Source: Balneatrix alpica DSM 16621 (GTDB taxonomy: Bacteria; Pseudomonadota; Gammaproteobacteria; Pseudomonadales; Balneatricaceae). From it: a DNA stretch of 57,258 nucleotides. A program made the translations under genes and the position numbers. Shown here in pieces: positions 35,961 through 46,850 of this stretch. The stretch is taken from the NCBI RefSeq assembly GCF_000619885.1, contig NZ_JHUZ01000001.1:1-57258 (forward strand), written 5' to 3'. A model generated the notes under the pieces. The model saw only the letters and a list, made by a program, of their open reading frames with translations, made no database searches and was not told where the DNA came from. Each line of letters opens with the position of its first letter. The stretch's first letter is position 1.

Positions 35961-37034
35961 TTAGTTGGTGTTACGATTGCGGGGCAGGTAGGCGTTAGCC
36001 TCCCAGAGGTCGTAACCAGAGCGGAAGCCGCTCATGTCATCCCATACTTTCTTGAAGAACTCATCTTGGGTCTGTTCAACCACTACCTCGTCCCATGCGG
36101 TTTTGAAGGCAGTCAGCATGGTGTCGTTCCAGTAACGGATCTCGACGCCTTTCTCTTTTGAGTCAGCCAGTACCGGGAACTGTTTGGCTTCGCCTTCTGC
36201 ATAGGAATCTAGCAGAGAGGCTTTACAGGTAACCTCGACTACAGTCTTTTGCTGATCGTCCATTTTGTTCCAGGTGTCTTTGTTGATCAGCAGTTCAAAG
36301 ACTGTGGCTTGCTGATGCCAGCCAGGGAAATAGTTGTACTTGGCGATTTTGTGCAAGCCCAACGTTTGGTCAACCTGAGGTAGAGAGAATTCGGTGGCGT
36401 CGATCGCGCCTTTCTCCAGAGCGCCAAAGATTTCCCCGCCAGGCAGCTGAACGGTACCTACCCCCATTTTTTCCATGACCTTAGCGCCCAGGCCAAAGAA
36501 GCGCATGTTCAGACCTTTCAAGTCTTCAGGCGTTTCGATGGGCTTGGTAAACCAGCCGGAAGTTTCGGGAGGAGAAATAGCACAGGGAACAGTGTGTACG
36601 TTGTAGCCGGCGCGGTCATACATTTCCTGATACAGGCTCAGACCGTTGCCGTGGAACAACCATGCTAGGTATTCACCCGCTTCAGGACCGAAGGGGATGG
36701 CGGAGAAAAGGGCGGCCGCAGGCATTTTGCCTTGCCAGTAGCCGGCAGTGGCATAACCAGCATTGACCTTGCCGGTTGATACAGCATCCAGAATTTCGGG
36801 TGGAGCAACCAATTTACCAGGCTCATAGACCTTCATCTTAATGGTGCCGCCACTCAGCTTATCCAGGTTATCGGCTACTCCCAGAATGGGGGAGCCCAAC
36901 GCAGGCAAGTTGGTACCAAAGGCCACAGGGGTCTTGAGTAGTACTTTCTCAGCAGCAAAAGCGGAGGTGGAAACAGATGCGATGGATGCAGTCAGGATCG
37001 CCGCAGTGACTGCGGTTTTAGTGAATTGCTTCAT
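35961..37034 (-). CDS. TRAP transporter substrate-binding protein (2-oxoacid/lactate-type DctP)
   Basis: A 357-residue periplasmic protein with signal peptide (1-27, ending SAFA). The strings PPEILDAVSTGKVNAGYA, GWFTKPIETPEDLKGLNMRF, GGEIFGALEKGAIDATEF and FPGWHQQATVFELLINKDTW place it in the group that includes pyruvate-binding TakP and lactate-binding homologues, rather than C4-dicarboxylate DctP. AGGGAAAGG precedes ATG 37034. A perfect PdhR operator lies about 115 nt upstream. Substrate pyruvate or lactate is inferred from family and from PdhR, the flanking dehydrogenase and aceEF. Confidence 0.9.
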   Translation of the reverse strand: MKQFTKTAVTAAILTASIASVSTSAFAAEKVLLKTPVAFGTNLPALGSPILGVADNLDKLSGGTIKMKVYEPGKLVAPPEILDAVSTGKVNAGYATAGYWQGKMPAAALFSAIPFGPEAGEYLAWLFHGNGLSLYQEMYDRAGYNVHTVPCAISPPETSGWFTKPIETPEDLKGLNMRFFGLGAKVMEKMGVGTVQLPGGEIFGALEKGAIDATEFSLPQVDQTLGLHKIAKYNYFPGWHQQATVFELLINKDTWNKMDDQQKTVVEVTCKASLLDSYAEGEAKQFPVLADSKEKGVEIRYWNDTMLTAFKTAWDEVVVEQTQDEFFKKVWDDMSGFRSGYDLWEANAYLPRNRNTN

Positions 37035-37150
37035 GCCTTTCCCTCAGGAGTAGGTTTATTTTTATAGTCGGTCTTCGGAGAGTCCGAAGGGGCTGCCTTT
37101 GGAGTCTAGCAGGCTTTCTTGGGGCAGCCAGTTGATCAATGGGTTTGAAT

Positions 37151-37165
37151 ATTGGTAATACCAAT
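37151..37165 (-). promoter_or_regulatory. PdhR operator of the TRAP operon
   Basis: A perfect palindrome ATTGGT-N3-ACCAAT matching the E. coli PdhR consensus. On the - strand it reads ATTGGTATTACCAAT, identical to the site in front of pdhR. A TTGACA box lies at 37213-37208 on the same strand. The remaining part of the 338-nt interval up to pdhR holds only promoters and the second operator. Confidence 0.88.
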
Positions 37166-37295
37166 TACCCTATGACTGTTTTTTAAGCTACTCGTGAGGA
37201 TGAATACTGTCAACCCTAGTAGGGGCTTTAGAATTTATAAATAGACTTTGGTCTAATGATGTGAAGAAAAAGGGCTGGCTATGAGGGCGTGAAGG

Positions 37296-37352
37296 TTGAC
37301 CCTAGGGGGCTGGGCTCACTATAGTGGCAAAGAATTGATTGGTATTACCAAT
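37296..37352 (+). promoter_or_regulatory. pdhR promoter and PdhR operator
   Basis: TTGACC (37296-37301), 18-nt spacer, TATAGT (37320-37325), then the operator ATTGGTATTACCAAT at 37338-37352, just after the expected transcript start. This arrangement gives autorepression relieved by pyruvate, as known for PdhR in E. coli. Confidence 0.82.
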
Positions 37353-37372
37353 GTTCTTTTTTGCAGAGGTAA

Positions 37373-38173
37373 ATGTCGGCTATGGGGTATCAGCGGGTAA
37401 AGCAGCCAAAGCTGTCGGACGTCATCATGGTGCAGTTAGAGTCCATGATTTTAGATGGTGCGCTGAAGCCCGGGCAGCGTTTGCCGCCTGAGCGAGAGCT
37501 GGCAAAGGAGTTTGACGTATCTCGCCCCTCATTGCGAGAGGCTGTGCAAAAGTTAGTGGCGAAAGGGTTGCTCTATAGTCGCCAAGGAGGCGGCACTTAC
37601 GTAGTAGAGAATCTGGGAAGTTCATTCTCCGATCCATTGTTAGAGTTATTTGCTAATCATCCAGAAGCACAGTACGACCTTTTGGAGTTTCGGCATGCGT
37701 TAGAGGGGGTCTCTGCGTACTATGCCGCACTACGCAGTACCGATGCCGACCGAGAAAACCTCAAGCGTAAGTATCAGGCGCTACAGCTTTATCATGCGGG
37801 TAAGCAGTTTGAGAAAGAGGTGGAAGCGGATGTGGATTTCCACCTGGCCATTGCTGAAGCTGCCCACAATATGGTGCTGCTACACACCATGAGGGCATTG
37901 TTCGCTTTATTGCGGAAACACATTTTTGGCAACCTCAGCCAAATCTACCCTAAGCCAGACTATCGTAACCGCATTCACGACCAGCATGGTCTGTTGTTGG
38001 AAGCGATTTGTCAGGGCAATCCAGAGCAGGCCAGACGGGCGGCTCACGATCATCTAGCCTATGTTGAGGATGTGTTGCTGGAGTACGGTAAAGAAAAAAC
38101 CCGCTTGCAACGATCCCTGCGCCGTGCTGAACTCTTTACGACACCGGACACTGAGAAGCCGGAGTCTTCGTAA
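37373..38173 (+). CDS. pdhR: GntR/FadR-family repressor of pyruvate dehydrogenase genes
   Basis: A 266-residue regulator closely resembling E. coli PdhR: VKQPKLSDVI, GQRLPPERELAKEFDVSRPS (winged HTH), LLYSRQGGGTYVV, SFSDPLLELFANHPEAQYDL, LEFRHALEGVSAYYAALRST and a C-terminal FadR-type ligand domain. It senses pyruvate. It lies directly upstream of aceE with operators before itself and before the divergent TRAP operon. ATG 37373 has GAGGT only 2-3 nt away; ATG 37382 (MGYQRVKQPK) is an equally likely start. Confidence 0.95.
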   Translation: MSAMGYQRVKQPKLSDVIMVQLESMILDGALKPGQRLPPERELAKEFDVSRPSLREAVQKLVAKGLLYSRQGGGTYVVENLGSSFSDPLLELFANHPEAQYDLLEFRHALEGVSAYYAALRSTDADRENLKRKYQALQLYHAGKQFEKEVEADVDFHLAIAEAAHNMVLLHTMRALFALLRKHIFGNLSQIYPKPDYRNRIHDQHGLLLEAICQGNPEQARRAAHDHLAYVEDVLLEYGKEKTRLQRSLRRAELFTTPDTEKPESS

Positions 38174-38255
38174 ATCAACGAGTTTTAGCTTGTTGTTGTC
38201 ATGAATCCTTCCTATTTGCATGGGAGGATGCCATCTGCTTGAGTCGAAAGTGGAT

Positions 38256-38289
38256 TTTTGTAGTCCGCTTTTGTAGTATTACTACAAAA
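38256..38289 (+). promoter_or_regulatory. Perfect palindrome and half-site upstream of aceE
   Basis: TTTTGTAGT-N3-ACTACAAAA (38269-38289) is a perfect 9-bp palindrome, preceded by a direct copy of its left half at 38256-38264. The core TAGT-N3-ACTA has the TNGT-N3-ACNA form of FadR-subfamily operators but differs from the two PdhR boxes (TGGT-N3-ACCA). It lies about 100 nt before the aceE start and is the likely control site; the binding protein is unknown. Confidence 0.6.
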
Positions 38290-38387
38290 ATAACAACCAT
38301 ACGCCTGTTGCAATGCACAATAGGGAGCGTCTTTGTAGCAAATATACAGAGATGTCAGGAATGAGAATTCAACGTGGGGAATTCATA

Positions 38388-41048
38388 GTGCAAGACTTTA
38401 TTGATGATATCGATCCAATTGAAACCCAAGAATGGCTTGATGCGTTAGGCTCAGTCGCCAATAACGAAGGTAAGGATCGCGCTAAGTTTTTATTAGGTCA
38501 GCTAGGGCAGCGTGCCCGTGAAATGGGGGTTGATGGAGTCGGTGGTTTAACCACTCCTTATGTCAACACTATTTCGCCGCGTGATGAAGCCCGGATGCCG
38601 GGTGACCTGTTTATGGAGCGTCGTATCCGCTCCTTCATTCGTTGGAACGCCATGGCGATGGTTATGCGTGCCAACAACAATAATGAAGGATTAGGTGGTC
38701 ACATTTCCTCCTTCTCCTCTTCAGCCACACTGTATGACATCGGCTTTAACTACTTCTTCCGTGGCAATGAAGGCGAGCAAGAAGCTGACATGGTGTTCTT
38801 CCAGGGCCATATTTCACCGGGAATTTATGCCCGTGCTTATCTGGAAGGGCGTCTGACGGAAGAACAGTTGGATAACTTCCGTCGCGAAGTAGATGGTAAC
38901 GGTCTCTCCTCTTATCCTCACCCCTGGTTAATGCCGGACTTCTGGCAGTTCCCAACCGTTTCCATGGGCTTGGGACCGATTCAAGCGATTTACCAAGCAC
39001 ATATCATGCGTTACATGTCTGCCCGTGGCCTGGCCAAGCGTGGCGACCGCAAAGTATGGGCATTCCTGGGAGATGGTGAGTGTGATGAGCCAGAAACCCT
39101 GGGGGCGATCTCTCTGGCTGGTCGTGAACAGCTGGAGAACCTAATTTTCGTCATCAACTGTAACCTGCAGCGCCTGGATGGACCGGTGCGGGGTAACGGT
39201 AAGATCGTACAAGAGCTGGAAGGCATCTTCCGTGGTGCTGGCTGGAACGTGATCAAGGTGCTCTGGGGCCGTCATTGGGATCCGCTGTTTGAGCGTGATC
39301 AGCAAGGCTTGTTGCAGAAGCGTATGAATGAAGTGGTTGATGGCGAGCTACAAAACTACAAGGCTAATGGCGGTGGTTATACTCGCGAGCATTTCTTCGG
39401 TAAATATCCTGAGCTGAAGGACATGGTCAATGACTTGTCTGATCAGGACATTATGAACCTTAACCGTGGTGGCCATGACCCCTACAAGGTTTATGCAGCC
39501 TATCATGCGGCGGTGAATCATAAAGGTCAGCCTACCGTTATTCTGGCTCAAACAGTTAAAGGTTACGGCACGGGTAAATCTGGTGAGGCGAAAAACGATA
39601 CGCACTCTCTGAAGAAAGTGCAGCTGGAAGATTTGAAGATCTTCCGTGATCGTTTCAATATCCCGCTGACCGATGAGCAATTAGAGTCAGTGCCCTACTA
39701 TCGTCCGGCGCCTGATAGCGCTGAAATGAAGTATATGCTGGAGCGTCGCGCCAGCTTGGGTGGTTTCTATCCTGTCCGTCGCAAAGATTTTGAGGCGTTG
39801 GAAACACCGCCACTGGATGCTTTGTCTGCACAGCTGAAGAGCTCGGGTGATCGGGAAATTTCCAGCACCATGGCGTTTGTTCGTATTCTTTCCACCCTGG
39901 TGAAAGATAAGAACATTGGTCCTCGTATTGTACCTATCGTACCTGACGAGGCGCGTACCTTCGGGATGGAGGGGATGTTCCGTCAGTTGGGGATTTATTC
40001 CTCTGCTGGTCAGCGTTATACCCCGCATGATCGTGATCAGATCATGTTCTATAAAGAGTCCAAAGACGGTCAGATCCTGGAAGAAGGGATTAACGAAGCG
40101 GGCGCGATGGCGGCCTGGATGGCGTGTGCGACAGCGTACAGCAACTTCAATTGCCCGATGATTCCCTTCTATATCTATTATTCCATGTTTGGTTTTCAGC
40201 GTATTGGTGACCTGGCATGGGCAGCAGGGGATATGCAGGCGCGTGGTTTCCTGATTGGGGCAACGTCTGGCCGTACCACTCTGAATGGTGAAGGTTTGCA
40301 GCACCAGGATGGCCATAGCCACATTTTGGCTTCAACTATTCCGAACTGTGTGACCTATGATCCTACCTATAGCTATGAGCTGGCGGTGATCATTCAGGAC
40401 GGCATCAAGCGGATGTTCCATGATAAAGAGAACAAGTTCTACTACATCACCACGATGAACGAGAACTACCCGCATCCTGAAATGCCTGCTGGTGCTGAGG
40501 AAGGCATCATTAAAGGGATGTACCTGCTATCCGAAGGAAAGGCAGATGCCAAACTGAGCGTGCAGCTGATGGGCTCTGGCGCCATTCTGCGTGAAGTTGA
40601 GGCAGCAGCTGAGTTGCTGCGCGAACACTTTGGGGTGGAGTCTCATATTTGGAGTGCGACCAGTATCAACGAGCTGCGCCGTGAGGCATTGGATTGCCAG
40701 CGTTGGAATCTGTTGCATCCGGAAGAACCGGTTAAAGTGCCTTATGTTACTGAGTGCCTGCAGAAGTTCGACGGCCCAGTTGTGGCTTCTACCGACTACA
40801 TGAAGCTGTATGCTGATCAGTTGCGTGAGTTTGTGCCGCACCGTTACCGTGTGCTGGGTACTGACGGCTTTGGTCGTAGCGATACCCGTCAGAAGCTGCG
40901 TCACTTCTTCGAAGTGGATCGTTACTTCGTAACTGTGGCAGCGCTGAAAGCCTTGGCAGAAGAAGGGCGCATCGATGTAAGCGAAGTGTCCCGGGCGATT
41001 AAGATGTTTGGCATTAACCCGAACAAGCCCAATCCGGTAACTGTTTAA
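38388..41048 (+). CDS. aceE: Pyruvate dehydrogenase E1 component (homodimeric)
   Basis: An 886-residue thiamine-diphosphate enzyme that decarboxylates pyruvate and acetylates lipoyl groups of E2. DIDPIETQEWLDALGSV at the start, GGHISSFSSSATLYDIGFN, the ThDP motif GDGECDEPETLGAI...INCN, EGINEAGAMAAWMA and GEGLQHQDGHSH are characteristic of the large gamma E1. GTG 38388 is chosen, with GGGGA 7 nt upstream, giving the usual 886-887 residues; the ATG codons upstream (38313, 38361) would add about 25 or 9 unusual residues. It is followed 24 nt later by aceF. Confidence 0.96.
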   Translation: MQDFIDDIDPIETQEWLDALGSVANNEGKDRAKFLLGQLGQRAREMGVDGVGGLTTPYVNTISPRDEARMPGDLFMERRIRSFIRWNAMAMVMRANNNNEGLGGHISSFSSSATLYDIGFNYFFRGNEGEQEADMVFFQGHISPGIYARAYLEGRLTEEQLDNFRREVDGNGLSSYPHPWLMPDFWQFPTVSMGLGPIQAIYQAHIMRYMSARGLAKRGDRKVWAFLGDGECDEPETLGAISLAGREQLENLIFVINCNLQRLDGPVRGNGKIVQELEGIFRGAGWNVIKVLWGRHWDPLFERDQQGLLQKRMNEVVDGELQNYKANGGGYTREHFFGKYPELKDMVNDLSDQDIMNLNRGGHDPYKVYAAYHAAVNHKGQPTVILAQTVKGYGTGKSGEAKNDTHSLKKVQLEDLKIFRDRFNIPLTDEQLESVPYYRPAPDSAEMKYMLERRASLGGFYPVRRKDFEALETPPLDALSAQLKSSGDREISSTMAFVRILSTLVKDKNIGPRIVPIVPDEARTFGMEGMFRQLGIYSSAGQRYTPHDRDQIMFYKESKDGQILEEGINEAGAMAAWMACATAYSNFNCPMIPFYIYYSMFGFQRIGDLAWAAGDMQARGFLIGATSGRTTLNGEGLQHQDGHSHILASTIPNCVTYDPTYSYELAVIIQDGIKRMFHDKENKFYYITTMNENYPHPEMPAGAEEGIIKGMYLLSEGKADAKLSVQLMGSGAILREVEAAAELLREHFGVESHIWSATSINELRREALDCQRWNLLHPEEPVKVPYVTECLQKFDGPVVASTDYMKLYADQLREFVPHRYRVLGTDGFGRSDTRQKLRHFFEVDRYFVTVAALKALAEEGRIDVSEVSRAIKMFGINPNKPNPVTV

Positions 41049-41072
41049 GCCGACGGACTCTGAGGACATTCC

Positions 41073-43004
<1,932 letters not shown>

Positions 43005-43034
43005 TAGGTAAAGACCCACGCTTTGCCTGAAGTT

Positions 43035-43059
43035 GGCCGCTCCTTGGAGCGGCCTTTTT
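43035..43059 (+). terminator. Terminator after aceF
   Basis: GGCCGCT-CCTTGG-AGCGGCC followed by TTTTT. It closes the aceEF transcript and lies just ahead of the next gene's ribosome site, so an upstream start for that gene inside the hairpin is unlikely. Confidence 0.92.
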
Positions 43060-43082
43060 CATATGGGGGAAGGGAGGAAAGG

Positions 43083-44468
43083 GTGCTCTATCAACAAGTG
43101 GCCGAGCGTTTGGCTAAAGCAATTCAGTCTGGAGCTTATGTAGAGGGGGAGCGATTGCCCTCTGTCAGGCGCTTGCATCAAGAATGGCAGGTCAGCTTCA
43201 GTACTGCCCTGGCAGCTTTAGGGCTATTAGAAGCGCAAGGGCTGATTGAGGCCAGGCCTCGCTCTGGTTATTACGTACGTGCCCGCTCATTGTCATTGCC
43301 TAAAATCCAACAGCAAACGGAGCCTGCTCCAGCTGCTGTGGAGCGTTATGCACTGATTAGTCGAGTATTGCAGCAGTCACATCAGCCTGGGTTAATGCAT
43401 TTGGGGGCAGCGGTACCCGAACCCTGTTATTTGCCCTTGGATGCATTAAAGCGTATTAGTGCTCGCTGCTTACGTGAGCAACCTTCTTTATTAACGGACT
43501 ATGCCTTTGCGCCGGGAGATGAGGAGCTGCGTCGCCAGATCAGCCAGCGTATGCAGTTGGTGGGCTGTCAGATTGATAAAGAGGATGTGCTGATTACCCA
43601 GGGGTGCCAGGAGGCATTGAGCCTTTGCTTGCGGGCGCTTGCTAAGCCTGGTGACATTATAGCGATTGAGTCCCCTGCCTATCATGGCTTACTCCAGGCG
43701 ATTGAGGCATTGGGACTACGAGCCTTGGAAATTCCCTGTCATCCCCAGGATGGGTTAGATGTGGAGGCGCTCGCGCGAGCCTTGGGCCAGTGGCCAGTGA
43801 AAGCCTGTGTGGTGTCCGCTAACTTTTCCAATCCAAGCGGCAGTCTGATGCCGGATGAAGCTAAAGCACGTTTAGTGGCGTTGATAAGTGCAGCACAGAT
43901 TCCGTTGATTGAAGATGATACCTATGGCGATCTTACCCATGGTAGTCGCCGTCCTCGTCCACTAAAAAGTTGGGATAGAGAGGGGTGGGTACTGTATTGC
44001 AGTGCGTTTTCTAAGACTCTTGCCCCTGGTTTCCGGGTGGGATGGTTGGTGGCAGGACGCTTTCAAGCGACTTTACAGCGTTTGTTTACGGTAACCGCTC
44101 TAGCGGGGCATGCGCTATCGCAGCGGGTTATCGCCGAATACCTTGCTCGTGGTGAGTATGATCGTCATTTAAGACGCATTCGTCGTAGTTATCGCCAGCA
44201 AATGCAAGCTGCTGGGGAGGCCTTGGCAGCAGAACATTTACCTGTGCATTGGCAATTGCCTCGTGGTGGTTTTTTGCTGTGGTTGCAGCTTGCTTCAGCG
44301 CAGGATGCAATGCAGGTGTATCAGCGTCTCTTGGAGCAAGGGGTCAGTGTGATGCCAGGGCATTTGTTTTCGGGTACCGAGCATTTTCAGCACTGTTTAC
44401 GTTTGAGTGTGGCGGTCAAGACGCCCCAATGGCCTGAGTTTGCCAGAGCATTGCAACAGGTATTGTGA
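43083..44468 (+). CDS. MocR-type regulator (GntR HTH fused to aminotransferase fold)
   Basis: About 461 residues: a GntR winged helix (about 1-70, VLYQQVAERLAKAIQSGAYV...RLPSVRRLHQEWQVS) and an aminotransferase class I-like domain (about 110-461) with NFSNPSGSL, EDDTYGDL and the PLP lysine in CSAFSKTLAPGFRVGWL. MocR proteins use PLP as a signal to control amino-acid or vitamin B6 genes. GTG 43083, with GGAGG just upstream, is chosen because the earlier in-frame TTG at 43023 precedes the aceF terminator. Its target could be the convergent tdh/kbl genes, but this is only suggested by position. Confidence 0.9.
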   Translation: MLYQQVAERLAKAIQSGAYVEGERLPSVRRLHQEWQVSFSTALAALGLLEAQGLIEARPRSGYYVRARSLSLPKIQQQTEPAPAAVERYALISRVLQQSHQPGLMHLGAAVPEPCYLPLDALKRISARCLREQPSLLTDYAFAPGDEELRRQISQRMQLVGCQIDKEDVLITQGCQEALSLCLRALAKPGDIIAIESPAYHGLLQAIEALGLRALEIPCHPQDGLDVEALARALGQWPVKACVVSANFSNPSGSLMPDEAKARLVALISAAQIPLIEDDTYGDLTHGSRRPRPLKSWDREGWVLYCSAFSKTLAPGFRVGWLVAGRFQATLQRLFTVTALAGHALSQRVIAEYLARGEYDRHLRRIRRSYRQQMQAAGEALAAEHLPVHWQLPRGGFLLWLQLASAQDAMQVYQRLLEQGVSVMPGHLFSGTEHFQHCLRLSVAVKTPQWPEFARALQQVL

Positions 44469-44470
44469 TT

Positions 44471-44495
44471 GCCCACCCAGTGCGACTGAGTGGGC
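44471..44495. terminator. Hairpin between convergent MocR and tdh genes
   Basis: GCCCAC(C)CAGT / ACTG(A)GTGGGC with one mismatch and a short loop, without a clear T-tract, in the 38-nt gap between convergent genes. Confidence 0.5.
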
Positions 44496-44506
44496 CGTAT
44501 TGGCGC

Positions 44507-45532
44507 TTACTCCCAGTCCAGAATGACTTTGCCGGATTGGCCGGAGCCCATCACTGCAAAGCCTTGCTCAAATTCGTTCACTGGGAAGTGGTGGGTGATG
44601 ATTGGGCTTAAGTCGAGCCCGCTCTGTAACATGGCCACCATTTTGTACCAGGTTTCAAACATTTCCCGACCATAGATACCCTTGATAACCAGCCCCTTGA
44701 AGATGACCTCACTCCAGTCAATAGCCATTTCCTGGGAGGGAATGCCGAGCATGGCGATTTTGCCACCATGATTCATGTGGTGCAGCATGTCGCGAAAAGC
44801 AGCAGGGACGCCTGACATCTCCAGGCCAACATCAAAGCCTTCGGTCATTCCTAATGCTTGCATAACATCAGGCAGGCGCGTGGTGCTGACATTCACTGCC
44901 CGAGTGGCCCCCATTTTTTCCGCCAGGCTGAGGCGGTAGGGGTTGACGTCGGTGATTACCACGTGGCGGGCGCCGACATGGCGGCAGATAGCGGCCGCCA
45001 TAATGCCAATGGGGCCTGCGCCGGTAATGAGTACATCCTCGCCGACCAAGTCAAAAGAGAGCGCTGTATGAGCAGCGTTACCCAGCGGGTCGAGAATAGC
45101 GGCTAAATCATCGGAGACATTATCCGGCAGCTTAAAAGCATTCTCGGCAGGAATAACTAAATATTCGGCAAAAGCCCCTGGCCGGTTTACGCCGACTCCC
45201 AAGGTCTCACGACACAGATGGCGCTTGCCAGCGCGACAATTACGACAAAGGCCGCAGGTGATGTGCCCCTCGCCCGATACACGATCTCCCAGTTGGAAGC
45301 CCGTAACATCATTGCCAAGTGCTGCTACCGTACCGACATATTCATGGCCCACATGCATAGGAACAGGAATAGTTTTTTGCGCCCATTCATCCCAGTGCCA
45401 GATATGCATATCGGTGCCACAGATCGCGGTTTTGCGAATTTTGATCAGGATGTCGTTATTCCCCAGTTCTGGCAGCGGTGCATCATGTAACCAGAGACCA
45501 GGAGCAGCATGGAGTTTCGCCAGGGTTTTCAT
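44507..45532 (-). CDS. tdh: L-threonine 3-dehydrogenase
   Basis: A 341-residue zinc-dependent medium-chain dehydrogenase that oxidises threonine to 2-amino-3-oxobutyrate with NAD. Catalytic zinc motif [22 protein letters not shown], structural zinc cysteines [15 protein letters not shown], the nucleotide loop [12 protein letters not shown] and the C-terminal region are complete. It lies 9 nt downstream of kbl; the pair converts threonine to glycine and acetyl-CoA. Confidence 0.97.
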   Translation of the reverse strand: MKTLAKLHAAPGLWLHDAPLPELGNNDILIKIRKTAICGTDMHIWHWDEWAQKTIPVPMHVGHEYVGTVAALGNDVTGFQLGDRVSGEGHITCGLCRNCRAGKRHLCRETLGVGVNRPGAFAEYLVIPAENAFKLPDNVSDDLAAILDPLGNAAHTALSFDLVGEDVLITGAGPIGIMAAAICRHVGARHVVITDVNPYRLSLAEKMGATRAVNVSTTRLPDVMQALGMTEGFDVGLEMSGVPAAFRDMLHHMNHGGKIAMLGIPSQEMAIDWSEVIFKGLVIKGIYGREMFETWYKMVAMLQSGLDLSPIITHHFPVNEFEQGFAVMGSGQSGKVILDWE

Positions 45533-45541
45533 CGCAATTCC

Positions 45542-46732
45542 TTAGTTGATGACCTTGAGTTGGCGGCCAACCTTAGCAAAGGCGGCCAGGGCCTGATCAA
45601 GCTGTTCTCGGTTGAGTGCTGCGGACATCTGGGTGCGGATGCGCGCTTGGCCTTTAGGAACAACAGGGTAGGAGAAGCCTACAACATAAATACCTTCGGC
45701 TAACAGCTGTTCCGCCATCTGTTGGGCTAACACGACATCGCCGAGCATCACCGGAATAATAGGATGCTCTCCCGGTACGAGGGTGAAGCCAAGTGCAGCT
45801 AATCCCTGGCGAAAGTATTGGGTATTGATCTTAAGCTGACGGCGCAGATCTTCTCCTTGTTCCAGCAGCTGTAATGCTGCCAGAGAGGCTGCGGTGATCA
45901 TTGGTGCGAGGCTATTGGAAAACAGATAAGGCCGTGAGCGTTGGCGTAGGAGTTCGACAACAGGCTTGCGAGCGCTGATATAGCCACCGGATGCGCCCCC
46001 TAAGGCTTTACCCAGGGTACCGGTAAGAATATCGACACGACCCATCACTTGGCAGTATTCATGACTGCCACGGCCTTGTTCACCGAGAAAACCGACCGCG
46101 TGGGAGTCATCCACCATCACCAGGGCATCATAACGTTCGGCCAAGTCACAAATACCCTTGAGGTTGGCAATGATGCCATCCATGGAAAAGACACCATCGG
46201 TGGCGATCAAGCGGAAGCGACAGTTTTGTGCCGCCTGCAGCTGGTGCTCCAGATCAGCCAGATCGTTGTTGGCATAACGAAAACGCTGGGCTTTACACAG
46301 ACGAATGCCGTCGATGATGCTGGCATGGTTCAAACTATCGGAAATAACAGCATCTTCAGGTCCCAGCAGGGTTTCAAATAACCCGCCATTGGCATCAAAA
46401 CAGGAGGAGTAGAGGATAGTGTCTTCCATCCCCAAAAATTGGCTTAGCGCCTGCTCAAGCTGTTGATGCAGGCTTTGGGTGCCACAAATAAAGCGCACCG
46501 AGGCCATGCCATAGCCATATTCGCTCAGGGCCTGTTGGGCTGCTTGGATGAGGACAGGATGGTTGGCAAGGCCAAGATAATTGTTGGCACAGAGGTTAAT
46601 CACTCGGCCGCTTTGATTGGTTTGAATGGCGGCATCCTGGGCAGTGGTGATAGCTCGCTCTTGTTTATAGAGTCCAGCGGCTTGGATGTCGGTGATTTGT
46701 TGTTGGATATGAGTGTAGAAAGCATCGTTCAT
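45542..46732 (-). CDS. kbl: 2-amino-3-ketobutyrate CoA ligase (glycine C-acetyltransferase)
   Basis: A 396-residue PLP enzyme of the alpha-oxoamine synthase family that splits 2-amino-3-oxobutyrate with CoA into glycine and acetyl-CoA. [42 protein letters not shown] and the PLP lysine in [14 protein letters not shown] are diagnostic. It precedes tdh in a two-gene operon with its own upstream region (46733-46850), which holds the inverted pair AACTGTTA / TAACAGTT. Confidence 0.97.
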   Translation of the reverse strand: MNDAFYTHIQQQITDIQAAGLYKQERAITTAQDAAIQTNQSGRVINLCANNYLGLANHPVLIQAAQQALSEYGYGMASVRFICGTQSLHQQLEQALSQFLGMEDTILYSSCFDANGGLFETLLGPEDAVISDSLNHASIIDGIRLCKAQRFRYANNDLADLEHQLQAAQNCRFRLIATDGVFSMDGIIANLKGICDLAERYDALVMVDDSHAVGFLGEQGRGSHEYCQVMGRVDILTGTLGKALGGASGGYISARKPVVELLRQRSRPYLFSNSLAPMITAASLAALQLLEQGEDLRRQLKINTQYFRQGLAALGFTLVPGEHPIIPVMLGDVVLAQQMAEQLLAEGIYVVGFSYPVVPKGQARIRTQMSAALNREQLDQALAAFAKVGRQLKVIN

Positions 46733-46850
46733 ACAGCGTACTCCTAACGGCTTGCTTTCACTCTACTGGCGACAACTGTTATTGAGTAGATACAGTTTTT
46801 TCTTAATTTGCCATAACAGTTTGTTCGCCAGTTGCTGAGAGTGTCAGCTA

